Shown: positions 55,753 to 63,347, numbered from the stretch's first letter. The stretch is DNA of 64,000 nt from an uncultured Phocaeicola sp. (GCA_947581855.1 CANPVZ010000015.1:41492-105491); one strand, 5' to 3'. Translations and numbers: made by a program. Notes: generated from the sequence alone by a model not told the origin.

Positions 55753-55783
55753 TTTGCAGGTTAAAAAAAATCCCTTACCTTTG
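55753..55783 (+). promoter_or_regulatory. Consensus promoter of tRNA-Ser
   Basis: TTTG (55753-55756) and TACCTTTG (55776-55783) are separated by 19 nt, 40 bp before the tRNA. It diverges from the mutS2 promoter. Confidence 0.8.
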
Positions 55784-55823
55784 CAACGCTTTTGGAGAAA
55801 AGCATTTCTGAAAAGAAATTATT

Positions 55824-55908
55824 GGAGAGGTGGCAGAGTGGTCGATTGCGGCGGTCTTGAAAACCGTTGTACTGCGAGGTACCCGGGGTTCGAATCCCTG
55901 TCTCTCCG
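55824..55908 (+). tRNA. tRNA-Ser (anticodon UGA)
   Basis: The 85-nt sequence starts GGAGAGG and ends TCTCTCCG, giving a seven-pair acceptor stem. The anticodon loop CTTGAAAA holds UGA; a long variable arm (ACTGCGAGGTACCC) marks a class II tRNA; the T-arm is CGGGG-TTCGAAT-CCCTG. CCA is not encoded. The tRNA remains intact at the left end of the mobile element. Confidence 0.95.
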
Positions 55909-55909
55909 C
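55897..55909. mobile_element. Attachment site core at the tRNA-Ser 3' end
   Basis: The sequence CCTGTCTCTCCGC lies at the tRNA 3' end. As I recall, this is the 13-bp core used by the mobilizable element NBU2 in Bacteroides tRNA-Ser genes. It marks the probable left boundary; a second copy should lie to the right of the window. Confidence 0.7.
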
Positions 55910-55943
55910 AATAAACGCTGAAAATCAGCGAATTGCAAAACAA

Positions 55944-55981
55944 ACACCCAATTTTACACCCAAGAATGTAAAGTTGGGTGT
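55944..55981. terminator. Hairpin after the tRNA
   Basis: 15-bp arms (55944-55958/55967-55981, one mismatch) with an 8-nt loop are followed by TTTTGC on plus. The gcaaaac/ttttgc extensions lengthen the stem. It may end the tRNA transcript and shield it from the hxlR side. Confidence 0.7.
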
Positions 55982-56069
55982 TTTGCATTATTTAAGAAAA
56001 GCCGCCGAACAATACAAAATCATAGCCTCGTTTTTTTGTTATCCATTTGTATGGGGATATTTTGATATT

Positions 56070-56420
56070 TCATTCATTTTTATTCCGGTTTTTCATTATT
56101 TGGTCAAAATTATCGCGCCCCCAGTTTATCAATGCTTCTACATGAGGCAAAAGTGTCCGGCCAAAATCCGATACATAATATTCGACCCGTGGAGGAACAT
56201 CGGGATATAATTTACGCTCGATGATTCCGTCTGTGGTGAGTTGCTTCAATACCTGCGACAGCACTTTTTCCGATACGGACGGAATGTTACGGTATAGTTC
56301 GTTGAAACGCACCGGCTCGTTCTCGGAAATCTTCACGAGAACGACCAACGCCCACTTGTTGCCTATCCATTCAAGCATCGGGGCTGCCTTGCAATATTCA
56401 TAGTCTAATTTTTTTGCCAT
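56070..56420 (-). CDS. HxlR family winged-helix transcriptional regulator
   Basis: The 116-residue protein matches the HxlR family: YEYCKAAPMLEWIGNKWALVVLVKI (the N-terminal C-x-D-like start, Cys near residue 10), EPVRFNELYRNIPSVSEKVLSQVLKQLTTDGIIERKLYPDVPPRVEYYVSDFGRTLLPHVEAL. HxlR proteins often sense aldehydes, quinones or disulfide stress and control adjacent redox genes. It is divergent from the radical SAM gene; the shared intergenic region contains an apparent operator, so autoregulation is likely. Confidence 0.93.
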   Translation of the reverse strand: MAKKLDYEYCKAAPMLEWIGNKWALVVLVKISENEPVRFNELYRNIPSVSEKVLSQVLKQLTTDGIIERKLYPDVPPRVEYYVSDFGRTLLPHVEALINWGRDNFDQIMKNRNKNE

Positions 56421-56449
56421 TTCCTGTTACACAAAACTGATTGAGAATG

Positions 56450-56488
56450 ACCGAAACAAACTTTTCGGTAAGGGTCAAACCTTTCGGT
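56450..56488. promoter_or_regulatory. Candidate HxlR operator and divergent promoter
   Basis: An inverted repeat ACCGAAA-N6-TTTCGGT (56450-56456/56463-56469) is followed by a third TTTCGGT at 56482-56488, 19 bp from the second. Further right, TAATTTTG (56531-56538, minus) is a -7 box for hxlR, overlapping a TAATTTCG on plus just before the radical SAM gene. Confidence 0.65.
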
Positions 56489-56555
56489 AAGTTATTGTTC
56501 CAGCTATAATTATGAGCTAATTTCGCATCGCAAAATTAATAAAAATCGTTTAGAC

Positions 56556-57449
56556 ATGATATATCCTGAACTACATTTCACAGGGCAGGTGTGGCGACCG
56601 CCATACGAAGCCAATTCACAGTTGTTGCAGATAACATCGGGCTGCACATGGCATAAATGCAAATTTTGCTCACTTTATCACGGTACGCCATTCAGAATGT
56701 CACCGCTTTCTGAGATTGAATCCGATTTGAAGGTCATCCGCCAATGGCAGCCACGGGCACGGCGCGTTTATCTCACAGGAGCCAATCCATTTGCTCTGAG
56801 TTACAACAAACTGATGGATATTGCCATACTTCTCCGCAAATACCTCCCCGACATGGTGTCATTCGGAATGTTTGCCCGTGTCACGGACATTACACCTAAA
56901 TCGGTGGAGGAGTTGAAAAACCTTCGTCACATGAAGCTCGACAGTATCAACATAGGTATTGAGACTGCCCACGACCCCACATTGGAGCGGATGAACAAAG
57001 GCTATCATGCCTCGGATATTCTTGAGCAGCTATCAAAACTTGATGAAGCCGGGATACTATACAATGTATTCTATTTGAATGGTCTCGGAGGCAAAGGCAA
57101 TGGAGTGGAAAGTGCTGTTGCCACGGCAGATGTGCTGAACAAGCTCCATCCCTGCATAATCAACATTGTATCGCTGACCGTCTTCCCCGAATCAAAGTTA
57201 TATCAGGAAGTATTGGACGGCACTTATACGGAAGAGCCTGAGATTGAGCGTCTGATTGAGATGCGTACGCTTATCGAACGATTGAGAATAAAAGTCAATC
57301 TGTTAGGACATCATGTGTCCAATACAGTGCCTATAACCGGAGCATTGCCTCATGACCGAGCGGCGATACTCCGCGAATTTGACAGAGCGATAGCCGAGTT
57401 TCCCGAAGAGGAACTGAAAGCCTATCGCAACAGGATATGGCATCTGTGA
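56556..57449 (+). CDS. Radical SAM protein
   Basis: The 297-residue protein has the cluster site GCTWHKCKFC with Cys30, Cys35 and Cys38 (C-x4-C-x2-C, not the common C-x3-C-x2-C), then LTGANPFALSYNKLMDIAILL and INIGIETAHDPTLERMNKG, both usual for radical SAM barrels, and YNVFYLNGLGGKGNG. The C-x4-C-x2-C pattern is shared by a large unnamed group with GCTHNKC-type motifs, as I recall. The substrate is unknown. It is divergent from hxlR and the only plus-strand gene of the cargo. Confidence 0.9.
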   Translation: MIYPELHFTGQVWRPPYEANSQLLQITSGCTWHKCKFCSLYHGTPFRMSPLSEIESDLKVIRQWQPRARRVYLTGANPFALSYNKLMDIAILLRKYLPDMVSFGMFARVTDITPKSVEELKNLRHMKLDSINIGIETAHDPTLERMNKGYHASDILEQLSKLDEAGILYNVFYLNGLGGKGNGVESAVATADVLNKLHPCIINIVSLTVFPESKLYQEVLDGTYTEEPEIERLIEMRTLIERLRIKVNLLGHHVSNTVPITGALPHDRAAILREFDRAIAEFPEEELKAYRNRIWHL

Positions 57450-57493
57450 AGATTCCCTTTCTTGTTTGGCCTGCTCATTTTGGGCAGGCTTTT

Positions 57494-58060
57494 TTAGGGT
57501 AAAATGTTAAGAATCCAAGCCATGTTTTGGCCGAGATTACGCATATTGGCAATCCCTTCTTCGTCGTTAAAAACATCGCTCACATTTTTGCCGTAAACCA
57601 TGTTCCAGTAAGTAGAGCCGACAACAATCATTTCTTTGTTGAGCATAAAATGATTCATGGTATCAATGGCTGTCATGCCTCCGGCACGTCGGACTGCGGC
57701 CACCGATGCACCTATTTTATGTTTAAGTAATCCGGGATTGGTGGCGACAACAACTCCTCCACGGTCAAGAAACGCCTTCATCTTCGATGACACATCAGCC
57801 GAATAAACTGGTGAGCCCAAAATAATTCCGTCTGCCTCAACAATGCGGTTGAATACATCGCAAAAACCATCTCCTTTGAATACACAATTACCATGTCCTT
57901 TACAGGCAAAACAAGCGCGGCACGGTTGGATATCTATGTCTGCCAACTGAATCAGCTCCGTTTCAATACCGGCTTTATTCAGTTCTTCAAAAACCGTATT
58001 GATTATTATCGCAGTGTTGCCTTCTTTGTGAGAACTGCCGTTAATACCTATTACCTTCAT
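57494..58060 (-). CDS. Flavodoxin-type NAD(P)H-dependent iron-sulfur flavoprotein
   Basis: The 188-residue protein has the FMN phosphate loop INGSSHKEGNTA, four Cys in PCRACFACKGHGNCVFKGDGFC near residue 48, and the flavin motif ADGIILGSPVYSADVSSKMKAFLDR. Such proteins carry FMN and usually a [4Fe-4S] cluster, and reduce quinones or act in electron transfer. It lies convergent with the radical SAM gene, 44 bp from its stop. HxlR regulators commonly control such reductases, which fits this neighbourhood. Confidence 0.88.
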   Translation of the reverse strand: MKVIGINGSSHKEGNTAIIINTVFEELNKAGIETELIQLADIDIQPCRACFACKGHGNCVFKGDGFCDVFNRIVEADGIILGSPVYSADVSSKMKAFLDRGGVVVATNPGLLKHKIGASVAAVRRAGGMTAIDTMNHFMLNKEMIVVGSTYWNMVYGKNVSDVFNDEEGIANMRNLGQNMAWILNILP

Positions 58061-58082
58061 ATAGATTTTGTCAGTTTATCCA

Positions 58083-58634
58083 TTATAGAAAATCATGTAT
58101 TTGTCGAGATTCGACAAACTCCATTTCTATGCAATTCCAAATCTCACCGAGGCAAATGTAGCTTTCAGTCTTTTCTCTTTGAACTTGCTTGAATCCCGCG
58201 GCTTCATAACAATGTATTGCAGATGGATTATTTTCAAATACACCAAGCGATACTTTAGTCGCGTCTAATTCTTTGTGGGCATAATCAACAGCCATGCCGA
58301 CAAGTTTTTTGCCCAAGCCGAGACCTCGCTTTGCATCATCAACTATTACGAATCCAAGTCGCCATTCTGAATTTTCAGGGGTTGGCTTTCTGAGTGTTAT
58401 ATAACCAATGACATCAGCGGCATCAACCATAGTAAGAGCGATTGATGAATGTCCGTCTATGAATTTGTCATGAAATGAGTTAATATCATCTGGCGTGACA
58501 GGGTAACGCGAATACCTGTCGGCACACCATTGACGCATTTGATACTCGTTTTTCAACCATCCGGCAATAATATTTGCATCAGCCGGATGGAATTCTCTCA
58601 ATCGCAAAAGAATCTCGTTGCTGCCCATATTCAT
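58083..58634 (-). CDS. GNAT family N-acetyltransferase
   Basis: The 183-residue protein has the GNAT fold: RLREFHPADANIIAGWLKNE at the start, YITLRKPTPENSEWRLGFVIVDDAKRGLGLGKKLVGMAVDYA (the acetyl-CoA R/QxxGxG/A loop as RGLGLGKKL near 105), then KVSLGVFENNPSAIHCYEAAGFKQV. It may acetylate a small molecule or antibiotic; no substrate is evident. It starts within a structured leader (58635-58899). It lies 22 bp before the flavoprotein gene, so both are co-transcribed. Confidence 0.88.
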   Translation of the reverse strand: MNMGSNEILLRLREFHPADANIIAGWLKNEYQMRQWCADRYSRYPVTPDDINSFHDKFIDGHSSIALTMVDAADVIGYITLRKPTPENSEWRLGFVIVDDAKRGLGLGKKLVGMAVDYAHKELDATKVSLGVFENNPSAIHCYEAAGFKQVQREKTESYICLGEIWNCIEMEFVESRQIHDFL

Positions 58635-58698
58635 TATTTTTTTTCGCTCCTCAGCCCAACAGAGCGGATTATTAAATGCAGAAGCGCGGACTACCTAT

Positions 58699-58829
58699 GT
58701 CAATCTAACTTGACGGCCCTGAGAAAGCCTATGATGCTGCTATAACAATAGCAGCCCACGCTGTATGCGTGAGAACCACTATGCTATCTCTTGCATCAAA
58801 TTTGAAAGGCTCTCAGGTTTTCAAGTTAC
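58699..58829 (-). promoter_or_regulatory. Folded leader RNA of the GNAT gene
   Basis: The minus-strand leader can fold as a rod: TAACTTGA/TCAAGTTA (58706-58713/58821-58828), CCTGAGAAAGCCT/AGGCTCTCAGG (58718-58730/58807-58817), TGATGC/GCATCA (58732-58737/58793-58798). Two hairpins lie inside, GCTGCTAT/ATAGCAGC (58736-58743/58748-58755) and CACGC/GCGTG (58757-58761/58767-58771). GTCAA/TTGAC (58699-58714) competes with the outer stem. A leader ORF of 16 codons (58729-58779, GTG start, VVLTHTAWAAIVIAAS) lies inside. Near the ATG a CGCTC/GAGCG hairpin covers the GAGGAG ribosome binding site. Confidence 0.6.
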
Positions 58830-58891
58830 AAGATGAGCATAACGCTTCTTTTTTTTCTTATGTCTTGGGAAGAGTTGCCTCTATCCGAATG

Positions 58892-58899
58892 CAAAATTA
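58892..58899 (-). promoter_or_regulatory. -7 box for the GNAT leader
   Basis: TAATTTTG on the minus strand matches TAnnTTTG and is followed by about 60 nt before the folded leader. The same TAATTTTG occurs upstream of hxlR and DUF3853. ATGCAAAA/TTTTGCAT arms (58889-58896/58915-58922) surround it. Confidence 0.5.
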
Positions 58900-58936
58900 G
58901 TTATTTTATTGATGTTTTGCATTATATAGAACGGAT

Positions 58937-60340
58937 TTATAACTTGAATCCTCTACTTTTTCTTGGTTCTTCCGTTGGTTGTCGCAAACCTTGCCGAAGT
59001 TTCTCCCATTGTTCTTTGAACCATTCGCTTATTGGTTGCCTGTTAATGGTCAGCACCAGTTTGCTATCATCAGTCGGATTCTTTCCCACTTTGAAGACAT
59101 CATTTTTGATTTCAAACTTTCTTCTGTGTTCCTCGGAATAAATCTTACCATTGCATTGGATAGCTTCTTTCTTTGTCAAAAGACAATCTATCATATCTTT
59201 GGTAAACCCAATGACAGCGCATAGTTTTTCCATTCTCAACATTTCTCTGAGCATCGGAAACCACTTGAATGCCTTTTCAAGCAGGGTGTTCAGCCGTGAT
59301 ATTTCCCTGTCTTTGGCTTCAAGTTCTTGGTTGTGTATGCTTTGAAGATTGCGTATCTGTTTGCCATATCGCTCTTGCATTTCCTGCATTTGGATTTTGA
59401 GGGCGTCAATACCTTTGTCTCGTTTGGCAATCTCTTGGTGTAAATCTTCATTGGTTCGCTCCAGCTCTTTCAACTTTCCACTTCCGAAAAGAGAACCAAC
59501 TCCGCTTGCTATGGCGGTGGCAGCATCGGTGGCTACGCTTTTGAGTTTGTCCGTACGTATCTCTGATTTTACCTGTCTGAGTTCCTGTTCGGCAAGACTT
59601 ACCTGTTGCTCCTTGTGTCGCTTGGCTTCATCTATGCGTTGCAGTTCGGTTCTCTGCTTTTCAATGATGAAATCATTTCGTTCCAAATGTTCCTTTCCTG
59701 TCTCGGATTTAGATTGCCCACGTTGCATGGAGAGGATGTCAGATGCTAAAGTCTGCATTTCCATCATATCGTCATCATTGAGCTTTTGGCTCTTTCCCGT
59801 ATCGTGGTTCATCCAATCGAATACGATATGTGCATGGTAATTGGGCTTGAACCATCTTTCACCTACTTGGAAACTCTCCTTGTCCTCTGCATCAGGCTGT
59901 CCGCTTAGCCAATGTCCCTCGTCTTTATGCAGGAAAATTTGAAGCGGAGTAATACCCCAGCGTCTTTGGCATTCCTCGCCAAATTTCTTCACGTCTGCCA
60001 GTGTGGTGTCCGCTTTGATGAGCAACACACCCTCACGGATGGGTGAGCATCCTGCCACTTTTATGATTTTTCCGTTCTTCCCTTTGCGCTCACGCTCTTT
60101 CTCCTGCATGGCACGACCAGTCTTTTCCTTTACCATTTGTTTGATGTGGTCGTAGTGCGTTTGCAGGTCGGGGCTGCCGAAGTCTGGGTTTATCCATTGC
60201 TCGTTGTCGGCGGACAGTTCGGACACGATGTAGATTCTGGACTCTCCGATATTACGCATATACTCGGCAGTCCTTCGGTTATGAGCCTCGCTTGATTTGA
60301 TGTTGCAAGGCTTGATATGTATGCTTGATTTAGTTGCCAT
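58937..60340 (-). CDS. MobV family relaxase
   Basis: The 467-residue relaxase nicks oriT and carries DNA in conjugal mobilization. MobV features are HNRR in the N-terminal motif (SSEAHNRRTAEY), and the catalytic H-x-D-E segment LHKDEGHW followed by YHAHIVFDW near residues 140 and 170. From about 220 to 330 there is a long Glu/Lys/Arg-rich coiled coil. The C-terminal part (CAVIGFTKDMIDCLLTKKEAI) is typical of Bacteroides MobV proteins. It lies just beyond the oriT candidate, as in NBU elements. Confidence 0.9.
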   Translation of the reverse strand: MATKSSIHIKPCNIKSSEAHNRRTAEYMRNIGESRIYIVSELSADNEQWINPDFGSPDLQTHYDHIKQMVKEKTGRAMQEKERERKGKNGKIIKVAGCSPIREGVLLIKADTTLADVKKFGEECQRRWGITPLQIFLHKDEGHWLSGQPDAEDKESFQVGERWFKPNYHAHIVFDWMNHDTGKSQKLNDDDMMEMQTLASDILSMQRGQSKSETGKEHLERNDFIIEKQRTELQRIDEAKRHKEQQVSLAEQELRQVKSEIRTDKLKSVATDAATAIASGVGSLFGSGKLKELERTNEDLHQEIAKRDKGIDALKIQMQEMQERYGKQIRNLQSIHNQELEAKDREISRLNTLLEKAFKWFPMLREMLRMEKLCAVIGFTKDMIDCLLTKKEAIQCNGKIYSEEHRRKFEIKNDVFKVGKNPTDDSKLVLTINRQPISEWFKEQWEKLRQGLRQPTEEPRKSRGFKL

Positions 60341-60393
60341 AACTATTCTGATTTATTGTTTACAATAGATTGTTTTATTCGCTTTCGCAGAGG

Positions 60394-60552
60394 GGTTCTT
60401 AGGGGTGCAACCCATAAGCGGAGTTTCCAAAGAGAGGGTCACTCTTTGGTCGGGTTGCATAGGGCTGACAGCCCTTGCCGGGTTCTTAGGGCAGAGCCAT
60501 AAGCCACTCGGGAGAGCCCACAACTACGAAAGCGAAGCGTGTAGTTATAGTG
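60394..60552. other. Candidate origin of transfer (oriT)
   Basis: The gap between primase and relaxase is rich in inverted repeats: ccaaagag/ctctttgg (60427-60434/60442-60449), AGGGCT/AGCCCT (60461-60466/60470-60475), and agcccac-aactac/gtagtt-gtgggct spanning about 60516-60556. A ggttcttaggg unit occurs twice (60394-60404 and 60481-60491) with similar flanks ending in ataagc. Position next to a MobV relaxase is where NBU-type oriT lies. The nick site is not identified. Confidence 0.55.
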
Positions 60553-60554
60553 GG

Positions 60555-61511
60555 CTATAACCGAAAGCCTCCCGGTTTCTTCGCCGGCACATTTTGCTTC
60601 CTCTTGACAGGTTGAACCTGCTTCTCCCTTTCTATCTTTTTCTGTAGGTATTCGTTTAAGTCTTTGCATCCGCTGTAGGTCTGCGAAGCGTCACGGATGT
60701 GTAAGTCCCTGCCGTATTCCATACGGATTTGTTGGAGTGCTTCCATCCCCGCACGGTCATTGTCAAAGAAACAATGGATTCGCTCGTAGTTCCCCAAAGG
60801 ATAGAGGGCTTTGGAAACATTGGCTATGGAGTTCAGCACCATATAATCCTGTCTGTCCAGTTCGGGATATTTCGGGCAATTCTCCAATCTCAAAGTAAGA
60901 AATGAAAGATAGTCCATAAATCCCTCAAACACATAGCACGTTTCCCTTGCTGTTCCCGATTGTCTTATGTGGGATATTTCCTTTGGTGCGATACAGCCTT
61001 TGAAATAGCGGTTGCGGATTTCATATCCGCCCGAAACATTTGGAAAGGCAATGGCGAAATAGCGTTTGCCATGATGGGTGAAATGCGCTTCACTGCATTC
61101 TTTTTTCGCCAGTGCAATGTTTATTCCTCTTTCCTGCAAGTAGGTAAGCAGGGCAGGAGATGAAAGCGATACAATCTCCAGCTGTTGGAAACTTGGCTCG
61201 GAAGAGGATTGCTTGCCAAAAGAAAAAGACACGGGGCGAATGCTGGGTGCCTGTTCTTCGATTCTTTGCAGGAGATATGGCACATGGTCGGAACAATAAA
61301 GTTCCTGTGCCAGTGCGATGATGTTACCACCCTTGCCGAGTGCAAAGTCATACCATTGGTTACGCTCGGTATTCACCTTGAACGAAGCTTCCGTTTCTTC
61401 CCTTAGCGGTGACTTATACCACAGGTTTATCCCCTGCTGTTTGACTGGAGAAAAGCCCAAACTGTGCAGATAATCTGCTATCTTGATTTGTTTCGCTGTC
61501 TGTATATCCAT
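60555..61511 (-). CDS. Toprim domain DNA primase
   Basis: The 318-residue protein begins with a CHC2-like fold without the zinc cysteines (LHSLGFSPVKQQGINLWYKSPL, FKVNTERNQWYDFALGKGGNIIALAQ). The toprim domain has YVFEGFMDYLSFLTL (motif E) and HCFFDNDRAGMEALQQI (D-x-D) near residues 195 and 260. This is the PrmN1-type primase of Bacteroides mobilizable elements, used in transfer or element replication. It lies next to the relaxase. Confidence 0.88.
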   Translation of the reverse strand: MDIQTAKQIKIADYLHSLGFSPVKQQGINLWYKSPLREETEASFKVNTERNQWYDFALGKGGNIIALAQELYCSDHVPYLLQRIEEQAPSIRPVSFSFGKQSSSEPSFQQLEIVSLSSPALLTYLQERGINIALAKKECSEAHFTHHGKRYFAIAFPNVSGGYEIRNRYFKGCIAPKEISHIRQSGTARETCYVFEGFMDYLSFLTLRLENCPKYPELDRQDYMVLNSIANVSKALYPLGNYERIHCFFDNDRAGMEALQQIRMEYGRDLHIRDASQTYSGCKDLNEYLQKKIEREKQVQPVKRKQNVPAKKPGGFRL

Positions 61512-61591
61512 AAAACGATTGGTTTAATGATGATTGAATTGGTTTATTTCTCTTTTCGCCCGTACCTCTTTATAAAGTACGGCCTATAATC

Positions 61592-61707
61592 ACTTCACTT
61601 TATTCTCGTATATATAGGGTACGGTAATAAAGTGAAGCGGTTTTGCCACATTCCGCAACCACTTCGCTTTATCCCTAATATATAGACCCTCGGAATAAAG
61701 TGAAGCG
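61592..61707. repeat. Tandem pair of large hairpins between primase and ATPase
   Basis: Two units 68-69 bp apart each have an acttc(a/g)ctttat left arm and an ataaagtgaagcg right arm (61592-61604/61626-61639 and 61661-61672/61694-61707), enclosing a similar 20-nt tata-tata-ag sequence. A cgtac/gtacg hairpin lies near 61561. The position between replication genes suggests iterons or a regulatory site. Confidence 0.6.
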
Positions 61708-61722
61708 ATTGCAAAGTGTGGG

Positions 61723-62799
61723 CTAATAGTGGAAGTCGGGCATGAACGTGTACTTTCTGCCGTTTTCCTGCACTATCATCCGTTTGTTCCGGAGCATGGT
61801 GATGAGGGATACTGCCTTTTTATGATTCAGCTTTACACCCACTGACACATAAGTCTTGATTAAGGTGTCTTCCAGTTCCTTGTAGCCGTATTCCTCTTTC
61901 AGCCCGAAAACGGCTTCCAGTGCGATTCGGTGTTGCTGTTCGGTGATATGCCTGTAAGGGTCGAACTTTTCTTCTTCCGGTCTTCCCGGTTTCTTGGCTT
62001 CGGGCTTGTAACCCTCCATCAGTTCAGGCAGGGCATTGTCATTGATGCGGAATGAAAAAGGCTCGAAGTCCATTGCCCGTATGTGCATGGCTGAAACATT
62101 GCTTATATCCCCGTTGCCCTTGTCCTTTTCCACAAGGAGGACGGTTTCAGCCTTGTTGTTCAGTTCCGTGCCGATATGCCCCCTTGCGTTCTCATCGCCC
62201 TTGTTTTGATGGAGTATCGTGTGGATATGTATCTGCCTGTCATCCGTCCACTGCATCAGTTTGGATATGATGCGTGTCGATTCACCGGGGCTGTTGATGT
62301 CATATACCATGTCACGGATGCCGTCTATGATTACAAGGGCTATGTCAGGCGTATTGTAGATAGCCTGCTCTACAATCCTGATACGCTGTTCGGGCGTGTA
62401 TTTCCTCAAAGCGAGAAATTCAAGATTTTCATTGTCCCTGTCATCGGGAAGTCCTGCCAATCGCAAAATACGTTTCATTACTTTCAGGCAATGGTATGGG
62501 CTTTGTTCCGTGTCCACATAAAGGATTTTCCGTTTGTCTTCCGGAAGTTCCGCCACATACCTCAATACTGTGCCGTTTTTCAATGCGGCGGCTACGATAG
62601 CCGATACATTGAAAGTCTTTTTGCTCTTGGCTTTGCCGATGGATGCGCTGAAATTCCCCAATGTACCTATGACGGAACCATGTACTTTGAGAATCTCAGG
62701 AGCTTTCTCATAACATTTCGACAGGCTCAAACGAGAGGCTTGCCAAAGGATTACAGCTTCTTCTGCCGATATTTCCTTAATCTCTTTCATATAATCCAT
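61723..62799 (-). CDS. RepA-like AAA ATPase of a mobilizable element
   Basis: The 358-residue protein has the RepA/AAA_25 helicase-like start with a Walker A region GKAKSKKT (residues 55-62), then KILYVDTEQSPYHCLKVMKRIL and the Walker B segment IALVIIDGIRDMVYDINSP, and HTILHQNKGDENARGHIGTEL. The second Gly of Walker A is Lys, so the P-loop is unusual. A winged-helix-like region near the C-terminus (RIALEAVFGLKEEYGYKELEDTLIKTY) follows. It probably acts in element replication or excision, like orf3 of NBU1. Confidence 0.85.
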   Translation of the reverse strand: MDYMKEIKEISAEEAVILWQASRLSLSKCYEKAPEILKVHGSVIGTLGNFSASIGKAKSKKTFNVSAIVAAALKNGTVLRYVAELPEDKRKILYVDTEQSPYHCLKVMKRILRLAGLPDDRDNENLEFLALRKYTPEQRIRIVEQAIYNTPDIALVIIDGIRDMVYDINSPGESTRIISKLMQWTDDRQIHIHTILHQNKGDENARGHIGTELNNKAETVLLVEKDKGNGDISNVSAMHIRAMDFEPFSFRINDNALPELMEGYKPEAKKPGRPEEEKFDPYRHITEQQHRIALEAVFGLKEEYGYKELEDTLIKTYVSVGVKLNHKKAVSLITMLRNKRMIVQENGRKYTFMPDFHY

Positions 62800-62813
62800 A
62801 AGTACCCCTCCCG

Positions 62814-63122
62814 TTATTTTCGTCCTCCGGTTTTCTTTCCAGCCAGTTCAAGGGCAAGTTCCACATCCACGATAATCTTGCGCCCTATTTGCATAATGGC
62901 TTTGTCTATCTTTCCGCTTTTCTTTATACGGTTGGCGGTAGGCAGACTGCACCCGAATAATTTGGCAATGCCAAGTATTCCGTACACATACTTTCTTTCT
63001 GTGTCCGTGACGGGCTGCAGCTGCGCTTCCGTTTGGTTGGAAGCGTGCTTGCTTAGGAATATGAACTCCTCGCCTGTCATCTGCCAGACGGGTTTTAATA
63101 ATAACTCTTGAAGATTTGTCAT
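62814..63122 (-). CDS. DUF3853 family helix-turn-helix protein
   Basis: The 102-residue protein has a helix-turn-helix of the excisionase type (YGILGIAKLFGCSLPTANRIKKSGKIDKAIMQIGRKIIVDVELAL) in the C-terminal half. The name DUF3853 and the orf2x-like position next to the RepA-like gene point to an excision or transfer regulator. It is 14 bp upstream of the ATPase gene. A TAATTTTG box lies at 63192-63199 (minus). Confidence 0.85.
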   Translation of the reverse strand: MTNLQELLLKPVWQMTGEEFIFLSKHASNQTEAQLQPVTDTERKYVYGILGIAKLFGCSLPTANRIKKSGKIDKAIMQIGRKIIVDVELALELAGKKTGGRK

Positions 63123-63191
63123 CGTCCAATCTAATTAGTCGTTAAACAATCAGCCCTGCGCACTGGCTGCTATTTCTGTTCTCGAACGATG

Positions 63192-63199
63192 CAAAATTA
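63192..63199 (-). promoter_or_regulatory. -7 box of the DUF3853 operon
   Basis: TAATTTTG on the minus strand matches TAnnTTTG and lies about 70 bp upstream of the HTH gene start. Confidence 0.5.
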
Positions 63200-63278
63200 G
63201 GTATGGTTGTGAGTGGTAAGGATGTGGATGATATAATTTGGTGTTGTTGTATATCACTGAATATCAGATAATAAAAAT

Positions 63279-63304
63279 ACCACTCAAAAATTAATTTGAG
63301 TGGT
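63279..63304 (-). terminator. Terminator after the unknown ORF
   Basis: ACCACTCAAA (63279-63288) pairs perfectly with TTTGAGTGGT (63295-63304); reading minus the stem is followed by ATTTTTATT, 44 bp past the ORF stop. Confidence 0.75.
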
Positions 63305-63347
63305 AAAAGTGGTAATTTCGTGGAGTATCAGGATATATCACGAATTA

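Noticed and set aside
58699..58829. TPP riboswitch
   Set aside because: A CCUGAGAG string recalls the THI box, but the other conserved THI segments are missing and the downstream gene is an acetyltransferase.
62176..63111. 311-codon plus-strand frame opposite the RepA-like and HTH genes
   Set aside because: The Cys/Phe/Tyr-rich sequence is typical of an antisense shadow, and two recognised genes occupy the other strand.
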